From Enhygromyxa salina (GTDB taxonomy: Bacteria > Myxococcota_A > Polyangia > Nannocystales > Nannocystaceae): a DNA stretch of 64,000 bases. Positions 33,159-42,712 of this stretch are shown here, in pieces. The position numbers and the translations under genes were made by a program. The notes below the pieces were generated by a model. The model had not been told where the DNA came from. It searched no databases and saw only the letters and a list, made by a program, of their open reading frames with translations. Numbering within the stretch: the stretch's first letter is position 1; each line of letters opens with the position of its first letter. The stretch spans positions 34,680 through 98,679 of the forward strand of contig NZ_PVNL01000083.1 in the NCBI RefSeq assembly GCF_002994635.1. Direction: 5' to 3'.

Positions 33159-33812
33159 ATGACCGCTTCCGCTCACGCCCTCGACCCGCCCCCGGCGGCG
33201 AATCGTCGGGAACAGGTCGAGAAGATCGCGGCGGGCTGCGATGAGCTGACGCTCGCCCGGGTGCGGGCGGCGGGCGGCGGTGATCGTCGGGCCCAGCGCT
33301 GGCTGGCCGAGGCGGTGCTGGCCGACGTCCGGACCGTGGCCCGCTCGCTGTCCCGGTGCAGCGTCGAGGCCGACGACGCCAGTCAATTTGCGATCATCCA
33401 GGTGCTGCGGGCGGCCGCGCAGTTCGAAGGTCGGTCCAGCGTCCGCCACTGGGCGCGGCGCGTGGCCACGCTGGCGGTGCTCAAGCATCATCGGCGTGTG
33501 CGTGCGCGCCAAGCTCGCGAGGCGCTCGAGCCCAGCGCCACGATATTCGAGACCTCACCGCCGAGCCGACTCGAGCTGGGCGATACCCTGCCCCGGAGCT
33601 TGCGCGAATACCTGGCCGAGCTCCCGACCGAACAGGCCGAGGCGTTGGTCCTCAGGCACGCGCTGGGCTACTCGGTCGCCGAGATCGCCGAGCTCACTGA
33701 CGCCAGCCCCAACACGGTCAAGAGCCGGCTGCGCCTGGGCACCAAGCAGCTGCGGCGACGCGTCCGGCAAGAGACGCTGCTCGGCCCACCCACCGGAGGG
33801 CGGCGGCGATGA
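33159..33812 (+). CDS. ECF-type RNA polymerase sigma factor
   Basis: 217 residues. Region 2 is around residues 40-110 (AQRWLAEAVLADVRTVARSL, then ASQFAIIQVLRAAAQFEGRS, VRHWARRVATLAVLKHHRR). Region 4 is ELPTEQAEALVLRHALGYSV, then AEIAELTDASPNTVKSRLRL, the -35-binding HTH. Its stop overlaps the next start by 4 bases (ATGA), coupling it to the FecR-like membrane protein, its likely anti-sigma factor. The regulon probably includes the cysteine-rich lipoproteins downstream (inference). Confidence 0.88.
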   Translation: MTASAHALDPPPAANRREQVEKIAAGCDELTLARVRAAGGGDRRAQRWLAEAVLADVRTVARSLSRCSVEADDASQFAIIQVLRAAAQFEGRSSVRHWARRVATLAVLKHHRRVRARQAREALEPSATIFETSPPSRLELGDTLPRSLREYLAELPTEQAEALVLRHALGYSVAEIAELTDASPNTVKSRLRLGTKQLRRRVRQETLLGPPTGGRRR

Positions 33813-35059
33813 CCGGTCGGCAAGGTGATCGCGTGGACGCGGCGCTGTCGCTGGCCTTCACTCGGCTTGGAGGCCCCGGTGCGCTGGGTGACGAGCTGGG
33901 CGACGACGAGCTGCTCGCGGGGCTGTTCGACGACGACGAGCGCGCGAGCTTCGAGGCCCACACGGCCAAGCTCAGCGATCCAGCGTCGGCGTGCAGCGGT
34001 GACGATGACCCGCCGACACCCGAGCGCCGACGATCGTGGCCACGCATGGTGGCGCTGGGTCTGAGCGTGGCCGCCTGCGCGCTGCTGCTGGTTGCGATCA
34101 ACGCGCTCGGACCCTCGACCCACGCGCAGCCCGAGCTGCCAACCCCTCGGACTGGCGCCAGCGCGGCCATGACCAACGCTCAGTCGCGACCAGTCGGCTG
34201 GGCGCTCCCGGGTGAGCGTCACGAGCTGCGCGGCGACGACTGCCGACGCGTGGCCGCCGACGTGAGCCTGTGCTCGCGGGGCGCCGCCAGGTTTCGCGTC
34301 AATGAAGGCTCGACCGAGACCGCGGTCGCGCTCGAGCTCGAGTCTGGTGAGCTCGAGCTCGACGCGCGGAGCTCCAGCGCGTCGATCGTGCTCTCGACCG
34401 CGGCCGGCCGAGTGATCCAGCTCGATCGCTCCAGCCAGTTCCGCGTGGCCTTTGACCGCGTGCGCGAGCTTCTGCAAGTCGAGGTCATCACGGGCGAGGT
34501 GATCGTCGAAGATCAGGACGGCGACGGTGTCTCGCTGGGCGCCGGGGATCAGCTCGACCTCGGACCTGCGCCTGCCCAGCCCGCCTCGGCCGCGCCCAAT
34601 CCCCAGCCAGTCCCCACGCCAGTCCCCCAGCCAGGTCCCAAGCCTGCACAGGTCGAGCCCGCGCGAGCCGACTCGCCGGATCAGCTGCTCGCGGCGGCGC
34701 AGCGCGAGCTCGCGGCCGGCGAGCGCAAGGCGGCGGTGCGCCTGTATCGCGAGCTGGTCGATCACCACGGCGCCAGTGAAGCTGGCCGCACGGCGCGTGT
34801 ATCCCTGGGTCGAATCCTGCTCGCCGCCGACGATCACCACGCGGCGCTCGCCGAGTTCGAGGCCTACCTCGATGACGCGGGCGGCCGGCGGTCGTTGGTG
34901 GAAGAGGCGCGCTACGGACGAATTCGTTGCTTGCGAGGCCTGCACCGCGCGCTCGAGCTGCGCGAGGCGATCGACGAATTCGAGGCGCGACATCCCAGCA
35001 GCCTCCACCTTCGTCGGCTCGCGGACTGGCGACGTGAGCTCGAGGCCCCGGCGCCATGA
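33809..35059 (+). CDS. FecR-like membrane anti-sigma protein with TPR tail
   Basis: 416 residues. The cytoplasmic N-terminus (about 75 residues, acidic) probably holds the sigma factor. One membrane segment follows (MVALGLSVAACALLLVAINA). The periplasmic FecR domain reads SRGAARFRVNEGSTETAVAL, then GRVIQLDRSSQFRVAFDRVR and VITGEVIVEDQDGDGVSLGA. After a Pro-rich linker, residues 290-410 form TPR helices (AAQRELAAGERKAAVRLYRE). Overlaps the sigma gene by 4 bases. A likely trans-envelope sensor. Confidence 0.83.
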   Translation: MTGRQGDRVDAALSLAFTRLGGPGALGDELGDDELLAGLFDDDERASFEAHTAKLSDPASACSGDDDPPTPERRRSWPRMVALGLSVAACALLLVAINALGPSTHAQPELPTPRTGASAAMTNAQSRPVGWALPGERHELRGDDCRRVAADVSLCSRGAARFRVNEGSTETAVALELESGELELDARSSSASIVLSTAAGRVIQLDRSSQFRVAFDRVRELLQVEVITGEVIVEDQDGDGVSLGAGDQLDLGPAPAQPASAAPNPQPVPTPVPQPGPKPAQVEPARADSPDQLLAAAQRELAAGERKAAVRLYRELVDHHGASEAGRTARVSLGRILLAADDHHAALAEFEAYLDDAGGRRSLVEEARYGRIRCLRGLHRALELREAIDEFEARHPSSLHLRRLADWRRELEAPAP

Positions 35060-35088
35060 CCAGGTGACCAGGTGACCAGGTGACCAGA
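35057..35088 (+). repeat. 8-base tandem repeat across a gene junction
   Basis: Four units of TGACCAGG (the last is TGACCAGA), filling exactly the space from the stop codon of the anti-sigma gene to the start codon at 35088. Each unit carries a TGA and a GTG, so changes in copy number move the stop-to-start spacing in 8-base steps. Confidence 0.85.
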
Positions 35089-35675
35089 TGACCCGCTTCC
35101 TGAATCGCGCGCTGGTCTGGCTGTCGCTGGGTCTGAGCGGCTGTCCGCTGCCACCGGACGAGGTCGCCGAGCTCGCGACGCTCGACTTACCGGACGCCTC
35201 GAGCTCGACAGACTCGACGGACATGGGCGCCTCGAGCAGCTCGGGCGAGTCCGCGTGCTCGCCCGATCCCGACGAACCGCCAGATCCGGCGCCCGATCCC
35301 GCTGACCAACCGTGCGGGTTCGTGTGTCCAGCCGGAGCGATCTGCGACGACGCCTGCGGCGCCAATCCCTGCACCAGCGACTGCACCAGCGCCGTCAGCT
35401 GCAACCTCGACTGTATGTCCTCGGGTGACTGCGAGATGACCTGCATCGACACCGACACCTGCTCGATGGCGTGCTCCGCTGGTTGTTCGCAATACTGTGA
35501 CGGCGGCGCTTGTGATCTGTCGTGCCCCGGGGGCAATTGCACCTTGCACTGTCTCAACGCCGAGCTGTGCGCCATCCATGCGTGCCCGGCGGGCTGCACC
35601 CTCATCTGCGACAATGCCATCGAGTGCCAGTTCGACTGCGGCGACCCTGGCAGCTGCACATTAATCACGCTCTGA
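35088..35675 (+). CDS. Cysteine-rich lipoprotein
   Basis: 195 residues. Signal with lipobox LSGC, a Ser/Thr/Asp and Pro-rich spacer, then about 115 residues with a cysteine every 3-8 positions (CGFVCPAGAICDDACGANPC, SCNLDCMSSGDCEMTC, GACDLSCPGGNCTLHC). The roughly 16-residue period and short Gly/Asp turns suggest a disulfide-linked beta-helix or knotted ladder. Family unknown. It directly follows the sigma/anti-sigma pair through a tandem repeat and is probably part of that operon. Confidence 0.75.
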   Translation: MTRFLNRALVWLSLGLSGCPLPPDEVAELATLDLPDASSSTDSTDMGASSSSGESACSPDPDEPPDPAPDPADQPCGFVCPAGAICDDACGANPCTSDCTSAVSCNLDCMSSGDCEMTCIDTDTCSMACSAGCSQYCDGGACDLSCPGGNCTLHCLNAELCAIHACPAGCTLICDNAIECQFDCGDPGSCTLITL

Positions 35676-35770
35676 CTCGATCTTTGATTGACCCAATCGT
35701 GGGCCGACGAGGAACGAGTATGCACAAAGGCGACGTCGAGTACACACCGTCGCCTGAGGATGCAAACACC

Positions 35771-36685
35771 ATGATCGATATTATCAAGATCTTCCGTCGC
35801 TACCCGACTCAACTGACCCTGGCCGCCGCGCTGATGACCGTCACCGGCTGCGAGATCGGCCTGCACATCGACGGTCTGTACCCCGATGAGCAAGGTGAAG
35901 ACGAGAGCGGCGGGCCAGACACTTGCGTGCACGAGTTCGACGACTGCCTGACCGACGCTGGCAATGATCCGGCGGCGATCTCTGCGTGCCACGACGTCCT
36001 GCTGGGCTGCCTCGGCGAGGGGGACGAGGGCTGGGCCGAGAGCAGCAGCGGTGATGAGCCCCCGCCGCCGGACGACTGCGCCGAGCAGTTCGACCAGTGC
36101 TTGCAGTACAACCCCGACCCCGCGGTGTGCGAGGAGGAGTTCGAGGCTTGCAACGGCGGCGGCGATGACTGGGGCAGCGAGAGCAGCGACGGCGGCGAGG
36201 ACTGGGGTGGCGAGAGCGGCGACGGTGGCGACGGTGGCGACGACGGCTGCGATCCGCCCCAGCCATGCGAAGAGCAGCTCGACATCTGCCTGCAGGAGAA
36301 CCCCGAGGACCCCGACGGCTGCTTCATCGCGTTCGACGAGTGCCTCGGCGGCGAGCCACCACCGCCACCCACACCCTGCGACCAGGATCTCGAGGCCTGC
36401 CTAGAGCTCCCGGTCGACCCCGAGCTGTGCTTCTTCGAATACGACGAGTGTCTCGGCCAGGATCCACACCCGCCGAGCCCCTGCGAGGACCAGCTCGACG
36501 CCTGCATGGAGGACAACCCGATGGATCCCGACGGCTGCCTGATCGGCTTCGAGGAGTGCATGGGCAACGATCCTGCCCCACCCGACGAGTGCGAGCAGGA
36601 CTTCGACCAGTGTGTCTACAACGCGCTCGACGACGCCGACCTGCTGCTGTGTGAAGCGCAGTTCGACGCCTGCCTCGAGCCCTGA
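35771..36685 (+). CDS. Lipoprotein built of six 4-cysteine repeats
   Basis: 304 residues from the ATG at 35771; an ATG at 35720 is in frame but would bury the signal peptide (lipobox VTGC). The mature part carries six copies of a module with the pattern C-x6-C, 9-13 residues, C-x6-C, for example CEEQLDICLQENPEDPDGC and CEDQLDACMEDNPMDPDGC, separated by Gly/Asp/Pro linkers. Each module looks like a helical hairpin held by two disulfides. Strongly acidic. Function unknown; likely a surface protein. It ends before a strong terminator. Confidence 0.75.
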   Translation: MIDIIKIFRRYPTQLTLAAALMTVTGCEIGLHIDGLYPDEQGEDESGGPDTCVHEFDDCLTDAGNDPAAISACHDVLLGCLGEGDEGWAESSSGDEPPPPDDCAEQFDQCLQYNPDPAVCEEEFEACNGGGDDWGSESSDGGEDWGGESGDGGDGGDDGCDPPQPCEEQLDICLQENPEDPDGCFIAFDECLGGEPPPPPTPCDQDLEACLELPVDPELCFFEYDECLGQDPHPPSPCEDQLDACMEDNPMDPDGCLIGFEECMGNDPAPPDECEQDFDQCVYNALDDADLLLCEAQFDACLEP

Positions 36686-36705
36686 CCCGCGACATCTCAC
36701 CAGCC

Positions 36706-36735
36706 CAGGCGCCCGCGCGTTCGTGCGGGCGCCTG
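36706..36735. terminator. Bidirectional hairpin terminator
   Basis: A perfect 11-base GC stem (left arm CAGGCGCCCGC, 36706-36716; right arm 36725-36735) with an 8-base loop, followed by CTTTGG. It sits between the end of the cysteine-repeat gene at 36685 and the end of the convergent response-regulator gene at 36742, so it can serve both. Confidence 0.75.
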
Positions 36736-36741
36736 CTTTGG

Positions 36742-37614
36742 TCAACTGCGCAGCTTGCCGAGCAGCTCCGAGTGGGCGGCCATCGAGTCGGCGTCGTAGG
36801 TGATCGAGTCGCCGGGCACCTGCAGGCAATAGCTGCCGTGCCCGTCGTTGCGGATCCAACGATCCCAAAACCCGGGCACCTGCTCCTCGAGATCCTTGCG
36901 CAAGCGGTTGAGCGCCTGACGGGTGCCGCTTTGAATCTCTGGCACGTCGAGCAGCGACAGATGTTGACCCGGCGCTCGCTTGGCGTGGACGGCGAGCCGA
37001 CCGAACAGGCGAAACCGCTGCTCGGACAGCAGCAGCTCTTTGCCGTTGATCTCGAGGTTGCAGCGGCGGCGGTCGTAGGTGCCGATCAGGTGGATCGCGG
37101 GCGGACCTTGCTCGGGCCCAGGCTCGCGGGTGGCTCCGCCGGGTCCGCGCTCGCGGGCGACCGACCCCGTCGCGTCGGTCACGACCTCGTAGCGCTCCTC
37201 GCTGCGGCGCGCGAGCAGCTGCTTGATCGCGGCCTCGGGTGACTCCTTGCCGCCGTCGAAGGGCTTCTTGATGAAGTCATCGGCGCCCTCACGCAGCGCG
37301 CGGCGGCAGTACTCGTGGTCGTCGCCGTGGGCGGTCATCACGATCACCCCGGGCCGGCGAGCGTCGGGCAGCGACACGATCCGCTCGAGCAGGGTGAAGC
37401 CGATCTCGAGCCGCGGGAGCCGACCCTCACGCAGCGGGATCTTCAGATCCAACAGTATGTAGTCGAACATCGTGTCCTCGAGCAGCGCCAGCGCGTTCTC
37501 CTGCGAGCTGGCCGAGCTGACCTCGTGACCGAGGGACTCGATGGTCTCCTTGATGAGATCGAGCAACGTTGGATCGTCCTCGACGACGAGCGCCACCTGC
37601 TTGGTTCGGGCCAT
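36742..37614 (-). CDS. Response regulator with winged-helix-like C-terminus
   Basis: 290 residues. The receiver domain shows the acidic pair in ALVVEDD, the phosphoacceptor Asp in YILLDLKIPLREG, Thr in VIVMTAHGDD and Lys in FIKKPFDGG. A loop insertion (LREGRLPRLEIGF) is longer than usual. The C-terminal 110 residues (IGTYDRRRCNLEINGKELLL, then RQALNRLRKDLEEQVPGFWD, GHGSYCLQ) resemble an OmpR-type winged helix. The gene lies 167 bases after the histidine kinase gene on the same strand and is the obvious partner. Confidence 0.87.
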   Translation of the reverse strand: MARTKQVALVVEDDPTLLDLIKETIESLGHEVSSASSQENALALLEDTMFDYILLDLKIPLREGRLPRLEIGFTLLERIVSLPDARRPGVIVMTAHGDDHEYCRRALREGADDFIKKPFDGGKESPEAAIKQLLARRSEERYEVVTDATGSVARERGPGGATREPGPEQGPPAIHLIGTYDRRRCNLEINGKELLLSEQRFRLFGRLAVHAKRAPGQHLSLLDVPEIQSGTRQALNRLRKDLEEQVPGFWDRWIRNDGHGSYCLQVPGDSITYDADSMAAHSELLGKLRS

Positions 37615-37781
37615 CGGGCACAGTATAGGGGCCAGGCTGGGGTGCGATTGATCCAGACCGGATCTCGGGGCGGATCGGGCGCTCGATCGCGGATCAGGCC
37701 GCGTGTCGGCGAAACCTGGAGATCGTCGACCAGCGCCGCGCGAACTTCACGCTCAGTGGTCTTTTGGCCACCCCCGCGGGC

Positions 37782-39035
37782 TCAGTCTTCGATCGTCGGA
37801 AACATGCAGATCACCGAGGTCCCGGCGTCGGGGGTGCTCTCGATCTCGAACGTGCCATGACATTCGCGCTCGATGATCTTCTTGGCCAGCGGCAGCCCGA
37901 CGCCCGTGTGCTTGTCGTCCTTCTTGCTCGACACCATCGGCAGCAGCGCCTGCCGAATCTCTTCGGGCCCCATCCCGTAGCCGTTGTCTTCAACGCTGAG
38001 CCGGACCCACCCGCGGCGGGGAATGGTCGCGCTCAGCGTCACCCGGCCCTCGCCCTCGACCGCCTCGATCGCGTTCTTGGCCAGGCTCGACATCGCCTGC
38101 AGCAGGCGCACGCGTGGCGCGTGCACGCTGGTCGTCGACGGGATCCCCGCCTCGACCTCGAAGCTCACGCCCGGAGGGATGTCGAGGGCGTCGCGAACGA
38201 TCTCCGCGACCTTCTCGAGCATCGCGACCACGGGCACGCCCTCACACTCGAGCTTGGGCTCGTCGACGAGCCGCTTGGTGTCGTCGAGCATCAGCTGCAA
38301 GAAATTGGTGCGCTCGCGGGCGATCCGCAGGGTCCGCTCATACACGTTCTTGCTGGTGTTGCTCTGCTCGAGGCTGGCGTGCAGCTTGGTCAGCGCGTCG
38401 AGCAAGCTCGCGACCACCGTGCGCATCTCGTGAGTGGTCTCGTTGGTCAAGAGCCGATATTTCTGGTCGGCGATCCGCTCGGCGGCGCTGGCGACCCGCT
38501 CGCCGTACGCCTCACGGAGCTTGCGCAGCTCGATCGTGACCTCGTCGATCTCGTCGGTCTTGGCCTGGTAGGCGAAGTCGAGCTCGCGCCGCTTGGCCGC
38601 CGACCCCCGCGCGGCCTTGGCCACGAAGCTGTTGTCGTCGGTGTCGAGCCGCGCCGCGATCACGGCGTAGTCGGGGTGCTCGAGGTACGCGAGCGCGCGC
38701 GCGACCAACAGCCGCACCTCCCACTTGGGATCTTCGCTGTAGACCAGCAACGACTCGGCGATCGCCCGGACTCGCTGGGCCGAGGGGTGGCTGTGCAGCT
38801 CATCGATCATCGCGCTCACGGCCGCGCTGCGATCGTTCCAGTTGCGATCGTCTTGCTGCTGCTTGGTCGCGGACTTCGGCTTGGGCTCGCCCTCGGCCCC
38901 GGCGTCTGCCTGCGCCCCGGCGTCGGTCTCGGACTCCGGTTCGACCGCTGGCTTGCCGCGCTTGGTGGACCGCGACTTGCTCGCGCCCTTCTTGCTCGAC
39001 GCGGACGGCTTGCGCTTGCTGGGACGTGCGCTCAT
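37782..39035 (-). CDS. Soluble histidine kinase with HEAT-like N-terminus
   Basis: 417 residues without membrane segments. A Lys/Ser/Ala-rich start, then residues 65-140 with HEAT-repeat-like helices (HPSAQRVRAIAESLLVYSED, then WEVRLLVARALAYLEHPDYA), then a coiled coil. The dimerisation helix holds the probable phospho-His in NETTHEMRTVVASLLDAL. The ATPase part has the N box SLAKNAIEAVEGEG, G1 VEDNGYGMGPEEI and G2 HTGVGLPLAKKII. It starts 1 base after the stop of the ATPase gene, so both are translated from one message. Likely senses the state of that ATPase (inference). Confidence 0.88.
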   Translation of the reverse strand: MSARPSKRKPSASSKKGASKSRSTKRGKPAVEPESETDAGAQADAGAEGEPKPKSATKQQQDDRNWNDRSAAVSAMIDELHSHPSAQRVRAIAESLLVYSEDPKWEVRLLVARALAYLEHPDYAVIAARLDTDDNSFVAKAARGSAAKRRELDFAYQAKTDEIDEVTIELRKLREAYGERVASAAERIADQKYRLLTNETTHEMRTVVASLLDALTKLHASLEQSNTSKNVYERTLRIARERTNFLQLMLDDTKRLVDEPKLECEGVPVVAMLEKVAEIVRDALDIPPGVSFEVEAGIPSTTSVHAPRVRLLQAMSSLAKNAIEAVEGEGRVTLSATIPRRGWVRLSVEDNGYGMGPEEIRQALLPMVSSKKDDKHTGVGLPLAKKIIERECHGTFEIESTPDAGTSVICMFPTIED

Positions 39036-39036
39036 C

Positions 39037-40935
39037 TCAGTGTCCGTACCGGCGCTTGCGCTCGAGGAAGGCCTCGGCGCCGCCTTCGAGGATCTTCTCG
39101 ATCTCGAATTTGACCTGTTCGACGTCGCCCCGGGTCCGCAGCTTGCCGTGCTGGCCGTCGGACTCGGTCACGAACACGGCCTCGGCGTCACCGAGCACGG
39201 GGATGTTGGGGTTGTGGGTCACGAAGATCAGCTGGCGCCGAGCTTTGACCTCGCCGATGTTGCGCACGACCGTCTCGTAGATGAACGCGTTGTCGAGGTT
39301 GTCCTCGGGCTGATCGATCAGCAGCGGGCGATCGCTGTCGAGCAGCAAGATCGGCAGGATCGTCGTGCACTTCTGCCCGGTGCTGAGCGTGGACGCGTCT
39401 TTGTAGGTGCCGCCGTCACGCAGCTCGATCTTCGGACGATCCTCGAGCTGCAGGGCCTCGAGGTCGAGCAGCAGCTTGCCGTCCTCAGCCCCGCGCAGGC
39501 GATCGATCAGCCAGTCGGCCTGCTCGTCACGAACCTCGAGGGTGGTCGCGATCTCCGACACGGCCGAGCGCTCGACCAGCCGCACGAGCTCGCGCGGCGG
39601 CATGTTCTGCTCGATCCGCCCAACCAGCGTGCTGTAGTGGCGGCCCTGGCCCTTGAGCGCCTCTCGCAGGCGGTCTGCATAGTCCCCGCGCTCACCGAAC
39701 TGGGTGATGCTCACGCGGATGTCGGGCTCGAGCCGGGCCGTGATCTCGCGGGCGATCTTCTGGCGCAGCACGAACACCTTGTCGTGCAGCTCCGACAGCC
39801 GATCGAGCAGCTCGCCGCGCTTCTTGGTCAGCTCGAGCAGCTCTTTGCGACGCCGCTCGACCGAGCGGCGCTGCTCGAGCAGCTCGTTGAGTCGGGTCTG
39901 CAGTCGGGCCCCCTCGCGGGCCTGGGCCTGGGCGTCCTGGTGGGCGCGCAGCAGCTCGGTGTAGCGCTGCTCTTGGCCGCCGTGGGCCTCGGTCAGCTGG
40001 CGGTCGAGCTCCTCGACGCTCTGCCGGGCGTCCTCCACGATCTTGCGCGCGCTGGTGATCGCCCCGACCGCGTCGTTGCCGGCCGCCTCCAGCACCATCT
40101 GCAGGCGCTCGAACAGCTTGCCGTTCTCGCCCTCACTGCGCTCCACGAGCTGGCCAAACCCGCGGACCATCCGGGTCAGCGCCTCGAACTGATCGATGAC
40201 CCCGGCCAGGGTGTCGTCGGTCCGCTTGAGCATCCGCTTTTCCTGGTCGCGGGCGCCCTTGAGCGCGACCTCGCGGTTGATGTCCTCGGCCTGCTCGCCG
40301 CCGACGTCGAGCGCCTCGATGCGCTTTTTGATCTCGGGGATCTCGCCGAGCATCTCCTCGCGGTCGGCGATCGCCTGACGCAGCTGGTGGATGTCGGCGC
40401 TGTTCTTCTCGAGCTGCGAGATCACGTCGCGGCGGGTTGGATCGAGGCCGGCGATCTCGTCGGCGACGAACTGATCGATGACCTCGAGCTGCGCGCGGGG
40501 GCTGATCGCGATGTCCTCGATCTGGTGCTGGCTGTAGAAGTCGGCCGCGAACACCTGCCCGCGCGACAGCGAGACCTCGACCGGAGAGCCGCGCTCGTCG
40601 GAGACCTCGGGCTCGCCCGAGCTGCCACGCACGACCCGGTACTTCATGCCGTCGCGGGTCTCGATCGTGACCTCGACGGTGCCGCGATCGAGGTTGGCCT
40701 TGATCAGCTTGGTCAGCTGCAGCTGCCGGGTGGGATCCGTGCTCTGGATCTGGCCGAGGCAGTAGCGGCACAGCTCGAGGATCGTGGTCTTGCCGGTGCC
40801 GCGGGCGCCGATGATGCAGTTGAGCTTCGCGGCGAAGTCGAGCTCGAGGCCGTCCCAGAATCCGCCGAGCACCGTGAGGCGGCGGATCTTGTGCGAGGCG
40901 CGGGGACCATCTTGCTCCGCTAGGATGTCGGCCAT
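39037..40935 (-). CDS. TrlF/RecN-like coiled-coil ATPase
   Basis: 632 residues from the ATG at 40935. The Walker A motif LNCIIGARGTGKTTILELCR is near residue 45. Long coiled-coil arms span about residues 190-420. The C-terminal half has the ABC signature-like LSTGQKCTTILPILLLDSDR and Walker B LLIDQPEDNLDNAFIYE, then IFVTHNPNIPVLGDA. The C-terminal signature is close to TrlF-family ATPases, but the PHP domain of TrlF is absent. Such SMC-like enzymes bind DNA ends or tRNA. It is the first gene of an operon with a histidine kinase and a response regulator, a rare partnership. Confidence 0.85.
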   Translation of the reverse strand: MADILAEQDGPRASHKIRRLTVLGGFWDGLELDFAAKLNCIIGARGTGKTTILELCRYCLGQIQSTDPTRQLQLTKLIKANLDRGTVEVTIETRDGMKYRVVRGSSGEPEVSDERGSPVEVSLSRGQVFAADFYSQHQIEDIAISPRAQLEVIDQFVADEIAGLDPTRRDVISQLEKNSADIHQLRQAIADREEMLGEIPEIKKRIEALDVGGEQAEDINREVALKGARDQEKRMLKRTDDTLAGVIDQFEALTRMVRGFGQLVERSEGENGKLFERLQMVLEAAGNDAVGAITSARKIVEDARQSVEELDRQLTEAHGGQEQRYTELLRAHQDAQAQAREGARLQTRLNELLEQRRSVERRRKELLELTKKRGELLDRLSELHDKVFVLRQKIAREITARLEPDIRVSITQFGERGDYADRLREALKGQGRHYSTLVGRIEQNMPPRELVRLVERSAVSEIATTLEVRDEQADWLIDRLRGAEDGKLLLDLEALQLEDRPKIELRDGGTYKDASTLSTGQKCTTILPILLLDSDRPLLIDQPEDNLDNAFIYETVVRNIGEVKARRQLIFVTHNPNIPVLGDAEAVFVTESDGQHGKLRTRGDVEQVKFEIEKILEGGAEAFLERKRRYGH

Positions 40936-41144
40936 GGGCGAGAGAATACCCAGATTTTCATGCGGGTCGTGCGACCCGCGGAGATGGGAAGGTGCGTTCG
41001 AAGCTCGCCCCAGAGGGACCACACATGCGCGGCGTCTCGGGAGGGCGCGTCGGCTGCTTCAGCGCGAGCCGGGCGGGCGCGGGTGGGCAAAAGCTCACGG
41101 CCGGCGCACCACACAGCTCGGGCCGTTCGGGGCATTGTGGGGCG

Positions 41145-41810
41145 GTGAGCGAGTATCCGACCGTCCCCTTGTCGTTCTCGCGCCGGGCTGACGCCGAGGT
41201 GCGTGAGCGTGCCCACGCGTACTACGAGCTGATGCACCTGCGTCGCAGCATTCGGCAGTTCAGCGCCGATCCGATCCCGCTCGAGGCCGTCCGCGAGGCC
41301 ATCCGCACGGCCGGGACAGCGCCGAGTGGGGCGCACAAGCAGCCGTGGCGGTTCGTGATGGTGACCGACCCGGCGGTCAAGCACGAGATCCGGCTGGCCG
41401 CGGAGGCGGAGGAGCGCGAGACCTACGAGCAGCGGATGAGTGACGAGTGGCGGGCCGCCCTGGCGCCGCTGGGGACCGACGAGCACAAGCCGTACCTCGA
41501 CCACGTGCCGGCGATCATCGTGATGTTTCGGATCGACTACGACCTGCGGGCCGACGGGTCGCGCAGCAAAAATTACTACGTGCAGGAGAGCTGCGGGATC
41601 GCGCTGGGGATGTTGATCGCGGCGCTTCACAACGCGGGGTTGGCGACGCTGACGCACACGCCGAGCCCCATGAATTTCCTGGCCAAGATCCTTCGGCGGC
41701 CCAAGAACGAGCGGCCGTTCATGCTGCTCCCGGTCGGCTACCCGAGCGCCGACTGCCGGGTGCCCGACCTCGCGCGCAAGCCCCTCGATGAGCTCCTGAT
41801 CGAGATCTGA
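41145..41810 (+). CDS. Iodotyrosine deiodinase-like nitroreductase-fold flavoprotein
   Basis: 221 residues from the GTG at 41145. The FMN-binding core is LRRSIRQFSADP, TAPSGAHKQPWRFVMV, then GIALGMLIAALHNAGLATLT and LLPVGYPSADCRVP. The active-site lid matches human iodotyrosine deiodinase: E90 and Y94 (EERETYEQRM) and K115 (DEHKPYLD) keep the spacing of E157, Y161 and K182, and HTPSP carries the Thr near FMN N5. This points to reductive dehalogenation of halotyrosines rather than general nitroreduction, though the substrate is inferred. Divergent from the TrlF-like ATPase gene. Confidence 0.85.
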   Translation: MSEYPTVPLSFSRRADAEVRERAHAYYELMHLRRSIRQFSADPIPLEAVREAIRTAGTAPSGAHKQPWRFVMVTDPAVKHEIRLAAEAEERETYEQRMSDEWRAALAPLGTDEHKPYLDHVPAIIVMFRIDYDLRADGSRSKNYYVQESCGIALGMLIAALHNAGLATLTHTPSPMNFLAKILRRPKNERPFMLLPVGYPSADCRVPDLARKPLDELLIEI

Positions 41811-41900
41811 GCGGCAGCGGGGCCTGGCGCGGTCGCCGAGGTCGAGTCGTGTTCGCGGCTGATTCACCCGCGCCGATCGTGGTATACGGGCGCCCGCACC

Positions 41901-42659
<759 letters not shown>

Positions 42660-42712
42660 GCTGACGCCACACTGCCCGGGCGGCCATGCTGCGCAGTGCT
42701 AACCTGCCGTGC

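Noticed and set aside
38842..40923. 693-codon forward frame over the ATPase gene
   Set aside because: Leu/Asp/Val-rich shadow of the coiled-coil ATPase, with no recognisable domain.
37782..40935. Retron or toxin-antitoxin reading of the ATPase-kinase operon
   Set aside because: No reverse transcriptase, nuclease or small toxin is present; the kinase and regulator have normal two-component motifs.
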